DNA of 10,123 nucleotides from the NCBI GenBank assembly GCA_017447325.1, contig JAFSNU010000028.1:1-10123 (forward strand), given 5' to 3'. The notes below the pieces were generated by a model. That model saw only the letters and a list, made by a program, of their open reading frames with translations. It was not told where the DNA came from and searched no databases. Below are positions 1 through 5,594 of the stretch, piece after piece (the stretch's first letter is position 1; the number at the start of each line of letters is the position of its first letter). The translations under genes and the position numbers were made by a program. This DNA comes from Synergistaceae bacterium. GTDB taxonomy: Bacteria > Synergistota > Synergistia > Synergistales > Aminobacteriaceae.

Positions 1-56
1 GACTCCAACGTGTTTTTCCTGTCTTTTTCTACTAAATTCTTAAAATAACTGCTCAT
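1..56 (-). CDS. Possible free-standing RpnS-like small protein (partial)
   Basis: An ATG at 56-54 begins MSSYFKNLVEKDRKNTLE and runs off the window. It is preceded by AAGGAG (70-65) with an 8-nt spacer, one of the best ribosome binding sites in the window. The same position in the two complete rpn genes also has an SD and ATG. No nuclease domain is attached here, so if expressed this would be an orphan C-terminal protein, perhaps an antitoxin-like partner of the upstream nuclease. That role is inferred from the E. coli RpnL/RpnS arrangement. The 3' end is not visible. Confidence 0.45.
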   Translation of the reverse strand, partial: MSSYFKNLVEKDRKNTLE

Positions 57-101
57 AATCTTATCTCCTTCCTCTTGTCCTTTCAAAAAACTTACCCGCG
101 C
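1..101 (-). pseudogene. Partial Rpn-family C-terminal tail, in frame behind the complete rpn gene
   Basis: The minus strand reads ARVSFLKGQEEGDKIMSSYF and continues off the left edge. This matches residues 192-211 of the complete Rpn protein upstream and then diverges (KNLVEKDRKNTLE against KDLLNKEKENVRG). The segment starts two codons after the TAA of the upstream gene and in the same frame, but it has no N-terminal nuclease domain. It is either the surviving 3' end of a second rpn copy whose front was replaced by recombination, or a spare tail. The divergence after the first 40 nt argues against a very recent simple tandem duplication. Its extent to the left is unknown. I am sure of the homology and unsure whether it is functional. 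Confidence 0.8.
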
Positions 102-102
102 A
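63..102 (-). repeat. Direct repeat copy 1 (rpn tail junction)
   Basis: These 40 nt match 303-342 with two mismatches (66/306 and 78/318) in the same orientation. The offset is exactly 240 nt, a multiple of three. The repeat codes for RVSFLKGQEEGD in both copies and includes the internal Shine-Dalgarno sequence. It marks the junction where the duplicated or alternative tail begins. Confidence 0.9.
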
Positions 103-107
103 TAATA

Positions 108-296
108 TTAATCTCCCGGAGCTTTCACGGACGCGGCGAGCTGCTCGATCCTGTCGAGCGTCAAATGAGCTACTTGAGCTATTTCATCAAAATTCATTTT
201 GCCAAACTTGATTAAATCTAACGCAATACACTCGCGTTCTTGACCTCTAACATTTTCTTTTTCTTTGTTCAATAAATCTTTAATATAGCTACTCAT
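108..296 (-). CDS. Candidate intragenic small protein RpnS (62 aa) inside the left rpn gene
   Basis: An in-frame ATG at 296-294 (Met207, MSSYIKDLLN) would give the last 62 residues of the nuclease as a separate protein. It is preceded by the purine-rich AGGAAGGGG (313-305) with an 8-nt spacer, much stronger than the site at the gene's own start. In E. coli rpn genes a small C-terminal protein made from an internal start blocks the toxic full-length nuclease. The same SD, spacer and MS start recur in the other two rpn sequences here. Translation itself is not shown by the sequence, so this is inference. Confidence 0.55.
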   Translation of the reverse strand: MSSYIKDLLNKEKENVRGQERECIALDLIKFGKMNFDEIAQVAHLTLDRIEQLAASVKAPGD

Positions 297-914
297 TTCA
301 CGATCCCCTTCCTCTTGCCCTTTCAAAAAACTTACCCGCGCACGCAGCCTCGGCAAAAACATTTTGTCGGGATCAGGACACTGCAGGTCATGAATCAGCT
401 TCCAAAGCTGCGAGCCGTCATCCTTGGCCGACGCGTTGACGTAAATTATATGCGAGCCGTCGTAGAACGGCTGCAAATCGCCGTCAATATACCTGTGCAT
501 AGTGTATATCATTTTACCATAGCCGATAACATCATGCTGCGTAATAAAAATTACATAACACTCCGGCAAGTCTTTAAACGGCTGGCCGGGCTTCAGCGAA
601 TGAACGTCGATCATGCCGCCGTGAAATCTTGCACGTCTAAAGTCAGCGCCCTCGTTCGTGTTCTGAAATTCAATATTATAATTAGTCTTCGCGCTGTCAA
701 CTGCGAACACGTCAAGCGTCACTGAACGCTCGAAGCCCTGAAAGTCCCTTTGCGTCCGCGCAGACTTTACGATTAAATCATCGCGCTTTAAAATTATTTT
801 CAGCATCTCTTCAACGCACGGAATATTATTATCAAACACGATGCTCATAAACTCGTCGTCCAATAAAGTTACAGTGCGTCTATACTCTTGAAATTCAGGA
901 GAATTTTCCGCCAT
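108..914 (-). CDS. Rpn-family PD-(D/E)XK nuclease / putative transposase
   Basis: A 268-residue protein of the Rpn (recombination-promoting nuclease, PDDEXK_2) family, whose members are DNA endonucleases linked to RecA-independent recombination and, in E. coli, phage defence. The opening TLLDDEFMSIVF and PCVEEMLKIIL are family signatures. The nuclease core is SVTLDVFAVDS (Asp68) followed by YNIEFQ (Glu82, Gln84), then the RRARFHGGMID helix and YVIFITQHD strand. The tail (about residues 192-268) is charged and helical. The ATG start lies before the signature; its ribosome binding site (GAGAG) is weak, unlike the strong internal one at residue 207. The gene is visibly richer in G+C than the biosynthetic genes, which suggests separate ancestry. 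It appears intact and is followed in frame by a second tail. Family call is secure; biological role is inferred. Confidence 0.92.
   Translation of the reverse strand: MAENSPEFQEYRRTVTLLDDEFMSIVFDNNIPCVEEMLKIILKRDDLIVKSARTQRDFQGFERSVTLDVFAVDSAKTNYNIEFQNTNEGADFRRARFHGGMIDVHSLKPGQPFKDLPECYVIFITQHDVIGYGKMIYTMHRYIDGDLQPFYDGSHIIYVNASAKDDGSQLWKLIHDLQCPDPDKMFLPRLRARVSFLKGQEEGDREMSSYIKDLLNKEKENVRGQERECIALDLIKFGKMNFDEIAQVAHLTLDRIEQLAASVKAPGD
303..342 (-). repeat. Direct repeat copy 2 (inside the left rpn gene)
   Basis: This is the partner of 63-102, with 38 of 40 identical bases. It encodes residues around 191-204 of the complete Rpn protein. Recombination between the copies would remove 240 nt and join the nuclease domain in frame to the downstream tail. 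Confidence 0.9.
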
Positions 915-1024
915 GCTCTCACTTTCTCTATAATATAATAGTTATTAAACTTAAAAAATATATAACATAAATTATAAGTTATCCAGAATAATTATGCGGT
1001 AAGTAAAGCATTAAAACGGTTTTG
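915..1024 (-). promoter_or_regulatory. AT-rich leader of the left rpn gene, promoter-like TATAAT
   Basis: About 110 nt of very AT-rich DNA without a gene lie upstream of the rpn start. A perfect TATAAT occurs at 976-971 on the minus strand, but I see no convincing -35 hexamer at the right distance, and such words are expected by chance here. A promoter is plausible because the DNA upstream is decayed and unlikely to co-transcribe this gene. Confidence 0.2.
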
Positions 1025-1246
1025 TTAATAGTCAATAAAGTAAACACAAAAAATATAAATATTATGACTTTTGGACATGACTATCAAAAAATCAGCCTCT
1101 TTATCATAAGGCATGATATCGCCGTTATCTCCATGCGTAAGTAAGCCTTTGAAGTTATATCCGGCTTTTTCCGCGCTTAACACCGTACGTGCAGCTTTCA
1201 CCGCATACGGCGTTCCTGCAAGTGCTTTGTCACGCTGGATTAAACT
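1025..1246 (-). pseudogene. Unrecognised coding remnant (73 codons, no start)
   Basis: An open minus-strand frame ending at TAA 1027-1025 reads ALAGTPYAVKAARTVLSAEK, then GYNFKGLLTHGDNGD and YDKEADFLIVMSKS. The balanced amino-acid composition and higher G+C than the surrounding spacer look like former coding DNA. It opens directly after a TAG (1249-1247), has no plausible start and no ribosome binding site. The last dozen residues (HNIYIFCVYFIDY) look like read-through into spacer. I do not recognise the family. It is probably the 3' part of a deleted gene. Confidence 0.4.
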
Positions 1247-1368
1247 CTAGAAAATTTTTGAAAAATAGAAGACGTAAAGTTTTCTGTTTTTGAGTATACA
1301 GGCAGAGCTTCGATAAATTTTTTAATTTTAACGTCCTCGTTATTATTAAGCCATTTATCGTGAAAGCA
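1240..1368 (-). pseudogene. Second unrecognised coding remnant (about 42 codons)
   Basis: A minus-strand frame different from the neighbours reads KWLNNNEDVKIKKFIEALPV and continues YSKTENFTSS to a TAA at 1242-1240. It overlaps the end of the kinase-like remnant by a few codons in the +1 frame, so it could be a frameshifted continuation of that gene or a piece of another. There is no start or ribosome binding site. The call is tentative; I do not recognise the family. Confidence 0.25.
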
Positions 1369-1747
1369 TTATAAAAATTTTTAGCTCAGGATAAATATTC
1401 GGATTTACACTCCGCGAGAGAATAAGTTTTAGCTCATCGGACATTTTAATACCAAAAAATTTTAGGCTTGCCGTGCCGTTTGCCATTTTATATTCAACGC
1501 TAATTCCGTTTATTAATTTAAGCTCGATACCGATTCTGCCCCTGCTTTTAACAAGTCCATAGTAGCCGATAGCGTTAATATTAAGCTTCGAAACCTCTAA
1601 CATCTGCGAGTATTCTTTCATAATATTTTCATGCAACATAGTTTCAAAAAAAATTTTAACCGCGCGTTTGTCATTAAGTTTATACACTGCGCTGAACTTG
1701 CCGCGCCCGACTTATTCTAATAAACTTAAATCAATTTCTTTTAAATT
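1355..1747 (-). pseudogene. Decayed protein-kinase-like (aminoglycoside/choline-kinase fold) gene
   Basis: The minus strand reads NLKEIDLSLLE, stop, then VGRGKFSAVYKLNDKRAVKIF. This carries the hallmarks of a kinase N-lobe: glycine-rich loop GRGKFSAVY, then AVKIF with the ATP-binding Lys. A helix (ENIMKEYSQMLEVSKL) and the strands YYGLVKSRGRIGIEL and GISVEY follow, as in the small bacterial kinase-like family TIGR02172. In-frame TAA codons at 1714-1712 and 1750-1748 break the N-terminus. The rest of the C-lobe, with the catalytic HxD and metal-binding Asp, is absent. A GTG at 1687 could start a 110-residue product, but it would lack the glycine-rich loop. I therefore call it a pseudogene. Kinase fold is a confident call; the exact subfamily is less so. 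Confidence 0.6.
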
Positions 1748-1870
1748 TTATAAATTTAAATCTTGCAAACTACCAGCTCATTTTGCGATTTATTATATAA
1801 TAAATTTTAATTATAAAAATATTTATGAACCGGCGTTTAAAATTTTTGTGCAAAAAATATCACGATTAAA
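1748..1870. other. AT-rich spacer between the GNAT gene and the kinase-like remnant
   Basis: A stretch of about 120 nt that is almost entirely A/T. I see no convincing stem-loop terminator after the GNAT stop codon and no gene. Short peptides before the kinase remnant (such as SLQDLNL ahead of the 1750-1748 stop) may be its eroded N-terminus. Confidence 0.4.
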
Positions 1871-2665
1871 TTAATTTTTTAAATTATAAATTAAATTTAG
1901 AAATCCGTCGGGCTTCATGCCGTATTTGGCATGAAATTTTATCGAAGCAATATTACTTTCTTCGACCCAAGCGTAAAGATATTTGCCGCCGTTGCCGCAG
2001 TATAATTTTAATTTACTTAAAAGCATGGCGTGAATTATTGATTTATTTCCTGAATTATAAACTTGATTAATATAAAATTTTCGAGGCTGAGTTTTGGTCT
2101 GGAGTATAGAAATAATTTTATTGTCATCGCCGCGCGATATTAAAACTTCACGAGCTTTTATAATTTCCGCAAGTTCTTTATCATCAACTAAGTGCGATAT
2201 GCGCGTGTCGAAAATTTCCCATAATTTATTATTAATTTCATGCGCTTCAAATTCTTGTGCAAGCTCACCGGCCTTAATATTCATAAATTTATTTAAATTA
2301 TTATTATTAAAAATAGAGCTGCAGTCAGGATTTGATATTCTATTTAAGCACGTAAGATTTTTAAACCCTGCGTCTATTAACAAATCAAAATTTTCGAGCT
2401 TGTCCCGCGTCATGAACTCAAGAACATACTCGTCATGACTTGAACTTAAATTTTTAAGAAGCCCGCATAGATCTTTATAGTCAGCCGTGTAATAATAAAT
2501 TCTATTCACGCCGTGATCTTTTACAATAAAAAATATCGACTTGCCTGAAGCATAAGCCTCGTTAATATTTAAATTATTAAAATTATTTAAATAATAATTG
2601 CTAATTAATTTAGAATTTAAATCTTTTAATTTTAAAATTTTATCTTGAATTTCTTGTATAGTCAT
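1871..2665 (-). CDS. GNAT-like N-acyltransferase
   Basis: A 264-residue protein. Its last 70 residues fit the end of a GNAT acetyltransferase: a strand (KFYINQVYNS), a loop and helix at the place of the acyl-CoA pyrophosphate site (SGNKSIIHAMLLSKL), then YLYAWVEESNIASIKFHAKY with GMKPDG, the usual 'Asn-x-x-Ala-x-x-Phe-x-x-Lys-x-Gly' ending. The first 130 residues are longer than a minimal GNAT and may be a degenerate second GNAT half (VLEFMTRDKL, LLIDAGFKNL). It starts 12 nt after the KAS III stop without a clear ribosome binding site, so it is probably translationally coupled and the last gene of the cluster. Plausibly it transfers the carrier-bound or CoA-bound acyl group to an amine. The superfamily is fairly sure; substrate unknown. 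Confidence 0.65.
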   Translation of the reverse strand: MTIQEIQDKILKLKDLNSKLISNYYLNNFNNLNINEAYASGKSIFFIVKDHGVNRIYYYTADYKDLCGLLKNLSSSHDEYVLEFMTRDKLENFDLLIDAGFKNLTCLNRISNPDCSSIFNNNNLNKFMNIKAGELAQEFEAHEINNKLWEIFDTRISHLVDDKELAEIIKAREVLISRGDDNKIISILQTKTQPRKFYINQVYNSGNKSIIHAMLLSKLKLYCGNGGKYLYAWVEESNIASIKFHAKYGMKPDGFLNLIYNLKN

Positions 2666-2677
2666 AATAATAATAAT

Positions 2678-3751
2678 TTACAAATTACTTTCAATTATTT
2701 CGCAGTGTTCAAGCTTGCCGATGTTCATAAACATAACGCCCCATGACAATCCAGAGCCAAAAGCCGACAAGCAGCATTTATATTCATACTTTAAAAATTC
2801 TTCTTGTAAATTCAGCGCAATTATAAACGGTATCGACGCGCCGCTTAAATTCCCGTAATTTTCAACTAAGTTCATCGGCAGTTTATCTTCCGGCAAATTC
2901 GCCTTTTCAGCAAGCTTTTTAAGCATAAATTTATTCGGCTGATGAAATAAAAAATAATCTATATTATTAAGCTCTAAATTAGAATTTTTAAACGCGCTTT
3001 CAAGCATAGGCGGAACTTCTGCCTGAACGAAATTAAATACAGCACTGCCGTCCATGTGCATATTATCAAGAGCTCTAAAATTTCCGTCGCCTTGATCTTG
3101 CATTACAGCCGTCTCAGGACTGCAAGGCATTCTAAATCCGCCGGCGGGAACTTTTAACGCGTCGCCTCGTTTGCCGTCCATGTGCATTTCGAAATAAATA
3201 TTATTATTATAATTATCACAATTCTCTAAGACAGTTACAGCCGCGCCGTCTCCTATCAACGGAAAATCGTTTCTGTCGCGTTTAGACACTTTATGACTTA
3301 ACACATCGCCGTTAATTAAAATAATCTTCTTATTTTCTAATTTATCAAGCAGCATGAAGCTCTGCATTAAGCCTATTAAAAATCCGCAGCATCCTTGGGC
3401 TATGTCAAGACATAAAATATTATTGCTTAAATCGCATTTAGCCTGAACTATATTCGAGATATGCGGCACGAAATAATCAGGGCAAAGCGTGACGGCTATA
3501 ACCGCGCCTATTTCGTCTCTGTCTAACCAGTTATTTTCAAGCATATAATTTACAGCATAAACTGCAAAGTCAGACACACAAGAAGAATCTTTCGCAAGCC
3601 TGTGTTTATTAAAGCCCATAACTTTTTTCAGCCTTAAAGTCTGTCTTACAGGAAACGAGTAATTATTAACTTCGTCATCAAATAAATATTCTTGCTCCGG
3701 CAAGACGCCCAGTATCGACGCAATTCGTTTATTTTTAAAATTTATCTGCAT
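2678..3751 (-). CDS. 3-oxoacyl-ACP synthase III (KAS III / FabH-like)
   Basis: A 357-residue thiolase-fold enzyme that would join an acyl starter to a carrier-bound extender, or act as an acyltransferase as some secondary-metabolism KAS III enzymes do. The catalytic triad is visible: Cys121 in DIAQGCCGF, His270 in FLFHQPNKF and Asn301 in YGNLSGASIP. IGDGAAVTVL and the C-terminal SAFGSGLSWGVMFM are family hallmarks. FabH normally has HQAN and NTSAAS; the changes to HQPN and NLSGAS mark a divergent accessory enzyme. Length is slightly above a housekeeping FabH of about 320. The gap to the adenylating gene upstream is 39 nt. It is paralogous to the partial KAS III at the right edge, suggesting two condensations or an ancestral duplication. 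Starter and extender cannot be read from the sequence. Confidence 0.9.
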   Translation of the reverse strand: MQINFKNKRIASILGVLPEQEYLFDDEVNNYSFPVRQTLRLKKVMGFNKHRLAKDSSCVSDFAVYAVNYMLENNWLDRDEIGAVIAVTLCPDYFVPHISNIVQAKCDLSNNILCLDIAQGCCGFLIGLMQSFMLLDKLENKKIILINGDVLSHKVSKRDRNDFPLIGDGAAVTVLENCDNYNNNIYFEMHMDGKRGDALKVPAGGFRMPCSPETAVMQDQGDGNFRALDNMHMDGSAVFNFVQAEVPPMLESAFKNSNLELNNIDYFLFHQPNKFMLKKLAEKANLPEDKLPMNLVENYGNLSGASIPFIIALNLQEEFLKYEYKCCLSAFGSGLSWGVMFMNIGKLEHCEIIESNL

Positions 3752-3790
3752 TTAAAAATTTTTTACCCTGCTTTACTTTATTTTAATAAT

Positions 3791-5329
3791 TTAAAATTCT
3801 TTAAGCCTTGCTTTTAATTTAGCCCGGTCAATTTTACCGTTTAAATTAAGCGGCATTTTATCAAGCTGCTCGCAAATATTAGGCAGCATGTAATCCGGTA
3901 GCATATCAGCAAGAGTTTTCCTAATTTCATTACTTGCTAAATTACCTGAATAAAATAAAACTAATTTGTCATTAATATTTTCATGAAGACAGCAGCAGAA
4001 TTCAACGCCTTTAATCGACGAGACCGCCGTCTCAATTTCGCCTAATTCAATTCTATGTCCAGAATGCTTGACCTGAAAATCTTTCCGGCCGTCGTAAATA
4101 ATCTCGCCTTTTAAATTATAATGCACGAGATCGCCAGTCCTGTAAATTAATTCGCGGTAGTTTTTATTCAGCGGATTTTGCACAAATACTTCAGCTGTCT
4201 TCTCAGGATTATTATAATAGCCGTAAGCTAAAGACGTCCCGCGCACGCACAGCTCGCCCTGCTCATTAATTTTAGCTTCTTCGTCATTTTGATTAAGAAT
4301 TAAAATATTTGAGTTGCGGCAGGGATAGCCGATCGGCACAGGCTCATCGTCCGCAATCTCTCTATTAACTATATAATAAGTGCAGTCAACCGTTATCTCA
4401 GTAGGCCCGTATAAATTTGCATAGAGCGCATCAGGCAAATATTTTTTCCATATATTTAACTGCTTGGCCGGCATCACTTCGCCCGCAAATAAAATATTTT
4501 TCAAGCATGAAATATCTACTTTATCAATAATATTCATGTTCGCAAGCCTGCATAACACAGTCGGCACGAAGAACACAGTATTTATATTTTTATCGCGTAT
4601 AAAATTAAGAAGCGTCACCGGGAACGCAAAGCAGCTCTGCGGAATAATATACATAGTCGCGGCGTTTCTCAGTGTCGAATATATATCAAGCACTGAATTG
4701 TCAAAATAAAACGGCGCTTGATTTCCAAAGATCTGCGTCTCGTTAAAATTAAAAGTCTCAGCCGCCCATTCGATATAATCAATAACTGACCTATGGCCTA
4801 TGATAACGCCCTTAGGTGTGCCAGTCGAACCAGACGTAAAAAGCACATAAAGCACATCAAGATTAATAATATTTTCAGTGACGCTTTTAATTAAAGCTTC
4901 GTCAATAATAATATTTTCAGTGTCTTCAAGACATAATATCTCAGTACGTCCCGCAAATTCCTGAGCCTTTGCAAAATTTTTATGATCCGTGATAATAATT
5001 GCCGGCTCGAGCGTGTCTATAATTTTCTTAACTCTAGCAAAAGGCATTTTAGTATCAATAACAGTATAAAAATTTCCAGAGTACGCTGCGCCCATAAAAG
5101 CGATAATACATTCAACGCTTTTATCAAGAAACACTGCGGCAGACTGTTTAAATAATTTACGCGATATAAGCGCCGCCGCAGTTTGCTTTGACCTTCTTTG
5201 CAACTCTGAATAGCTCAGCATATTTTTAGAGTCTGCAAACGCTATTTTATCTGGAAATAATTTTGCCGCGCGATCCAGATAATCGGAAACGACACGGGGG
5301 GGGGGGGTAATATTATTATAATTAAACAT
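3791..5329 (-). CDS. DltA-like adenylating (AMP-forming) carrier-protein ligase, phase-variable candidate
   Basis: A 512-residue stand-alone adenylation enzyme that activates an amino or carboxylic acid with ATP and loads it onto a carrier protein. Visible motifs: TSGSTGTPKG (165-174, A3), QAPFYFDNSVLDIY (around 205-217, as in DltA), FAGEVMP (281-287), NLYGPTEIT (305-313, A5), YRTGDL (396-401, A7), GRKD then GHRIELGEIE (414-432, A8) and NGKID with the A10 Lys499. The FDxSV Asp210, which in amino-acid adenylation domains holds the amino group, is present. DltA has FCGE where this enzyme has FAGE, so D-alanine is not assured. The start lies 8 nt after the carrier stop. Codons 8-12 are a run of 12 C giving Thr-Pro-Pro-Pro-Arg, the strongest anomaly in the gene. 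Family sure, substrate unknown. Confidence 0.93.
   Translation of the reverse strand: MFNYNNITPPPRVVSDYLDRAAKLFPDKIAFADSKNMLSYSELQRRSKQTAAALISRKLFKQSAAVFLDKSVECIIAFMGAAYSGNFYTVIDTKMPFARVKKIIDTLEPAIIITDHKNFAKAQEFAGRTEILCLEDTENIIIDEALIKSVTENIINLDVLYVLFTSGSTGTPKGVIIGHRSVIDYIEWAAETFNFNETQIFGNQAPFYFDNSVLDIYSTLRNAATMYIIPQSCFAFPVTLLNFIRDKNINTVFFVPTVLCRLANMNIIDKVDISCLKNILFAGEVMPAKQLNIWKKYLPDALYANLYGPTEITVDCTYYIVNREIADDEPVPIGYPCRNSNILILNQNDEEAKINEQGELCVRGTSLAYGYYNNPEKTAEVFVQNPLNKNYRELIYRTGDLVHYNLKGEIIYDGRKDFQVKHSGHRIELGEIETAVSSIKGVEFCCCLHENINDKLVLFYSGNLASNEIRKTLADMLPDYMLPNICEQLDKMPLNLNGKIDRAKLKARLKEF
5296..5307 (-). repeat. Poly-C tract (12 C on the coding strand) in codons 8-12
   Basis: Twelve consecutive G on the plus strand are read as C on the coding strand, within an AT-rich gene. 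With 12 C the frame is open (TPPPRVVSDY). With 11 or 13 C I read stops about 25-30 codons later (TAG and TAA). Long G/C homopolymers are classical slipped-strand contingency loci in AT-rich bacteria such as Campylobacter. A sequencing-length error cannot be excluded. Confidence 0.9.
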
Positions 5330-5337
5330 GATTATTT

Positions 5338-5562
5338 TTAATTTTTATTTTTATTAACAAGATTAAAAATACTCTCAGCGCTCGAAAAATTTTCAGGAAT
5401 AATATCAAGCCCGTCGATCTTAATTTGATATTTTTCCTCGAGAATATTTACAAGCGTGACTATATCAAACGAGTCTAAAAGTCCGTCCTCGATAAAATTC
5501 GAGCTTGCTTTAAAGTCAAACTCCGGCCTTATCTCCTCAAGAATTTTCAATATTTCTTCCAT
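5338..5562 (-). CDS. Acyl / peptidyl carrier protein (DltC-like)
   Basis: A 74-residue acidic four-helix carrier protein. The phosphopantetheine attachment site is Ser31 in GLLDSFDIV, the usual Asp-Ser pair, followed by helix LVNILEEKY and the loop GLDIIPENF. Length is typical of DltC or stand-alone ACPs (75-80). It would hold the acid activated by one or both flanking adenylating enzymes as a thioester after modification by a phosphopantetheinyl transferase, which is not encoded in the window. AAAGGAA sits 12 nt before the ATG. It begins 32 nt after the upstream ligase and its stop is only 8 nt before the next ligase. It is the only carrier in the window, so two ligases and up to two ketosynthases may share it. 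Confidence 0.93.
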   Translation of the reverse strand: MEEILKILEEIRPEFDFKASSNFIEDGLLDSFDIVTLVNILEEKYQIKIDGLDIIPENFSSAESIFNLVNKNKN

Positions 5563-5594
5563 GATTTAATAAAATTCCTTTCTTATCTTAAATC

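Noticed and set aside
315..725. Plus-strand open frame of 136 codons opposite the left rpn gene
   Set aside because: It lies wholly inside the nuclease gene, has no family motifs, and is the complement of a well-supported protein.
1668..1874. Plus-strand frame of 68 codons over the kinase remnant and spacer
   Set aside because: Its composition is that of AT-rich spacer, and the minus strand here carries a recognisable kinase glycine-rich loop.
2094..2438. Plus-strand frame of 114 codons opposite the GNAT gene
   Set aside because: It is Ser/Leu-rich with no motif; a shadow of the minus-strand gene.
3791..5562. A genuine dlt operon (D-alanylation of teichoic acid)
   Set aside because: There is a DltA-like enzyme and a carrier, but no DltB or DltD in the window, the DltA Cys is Ala, and the neighbours are ketosynthases and reductases.
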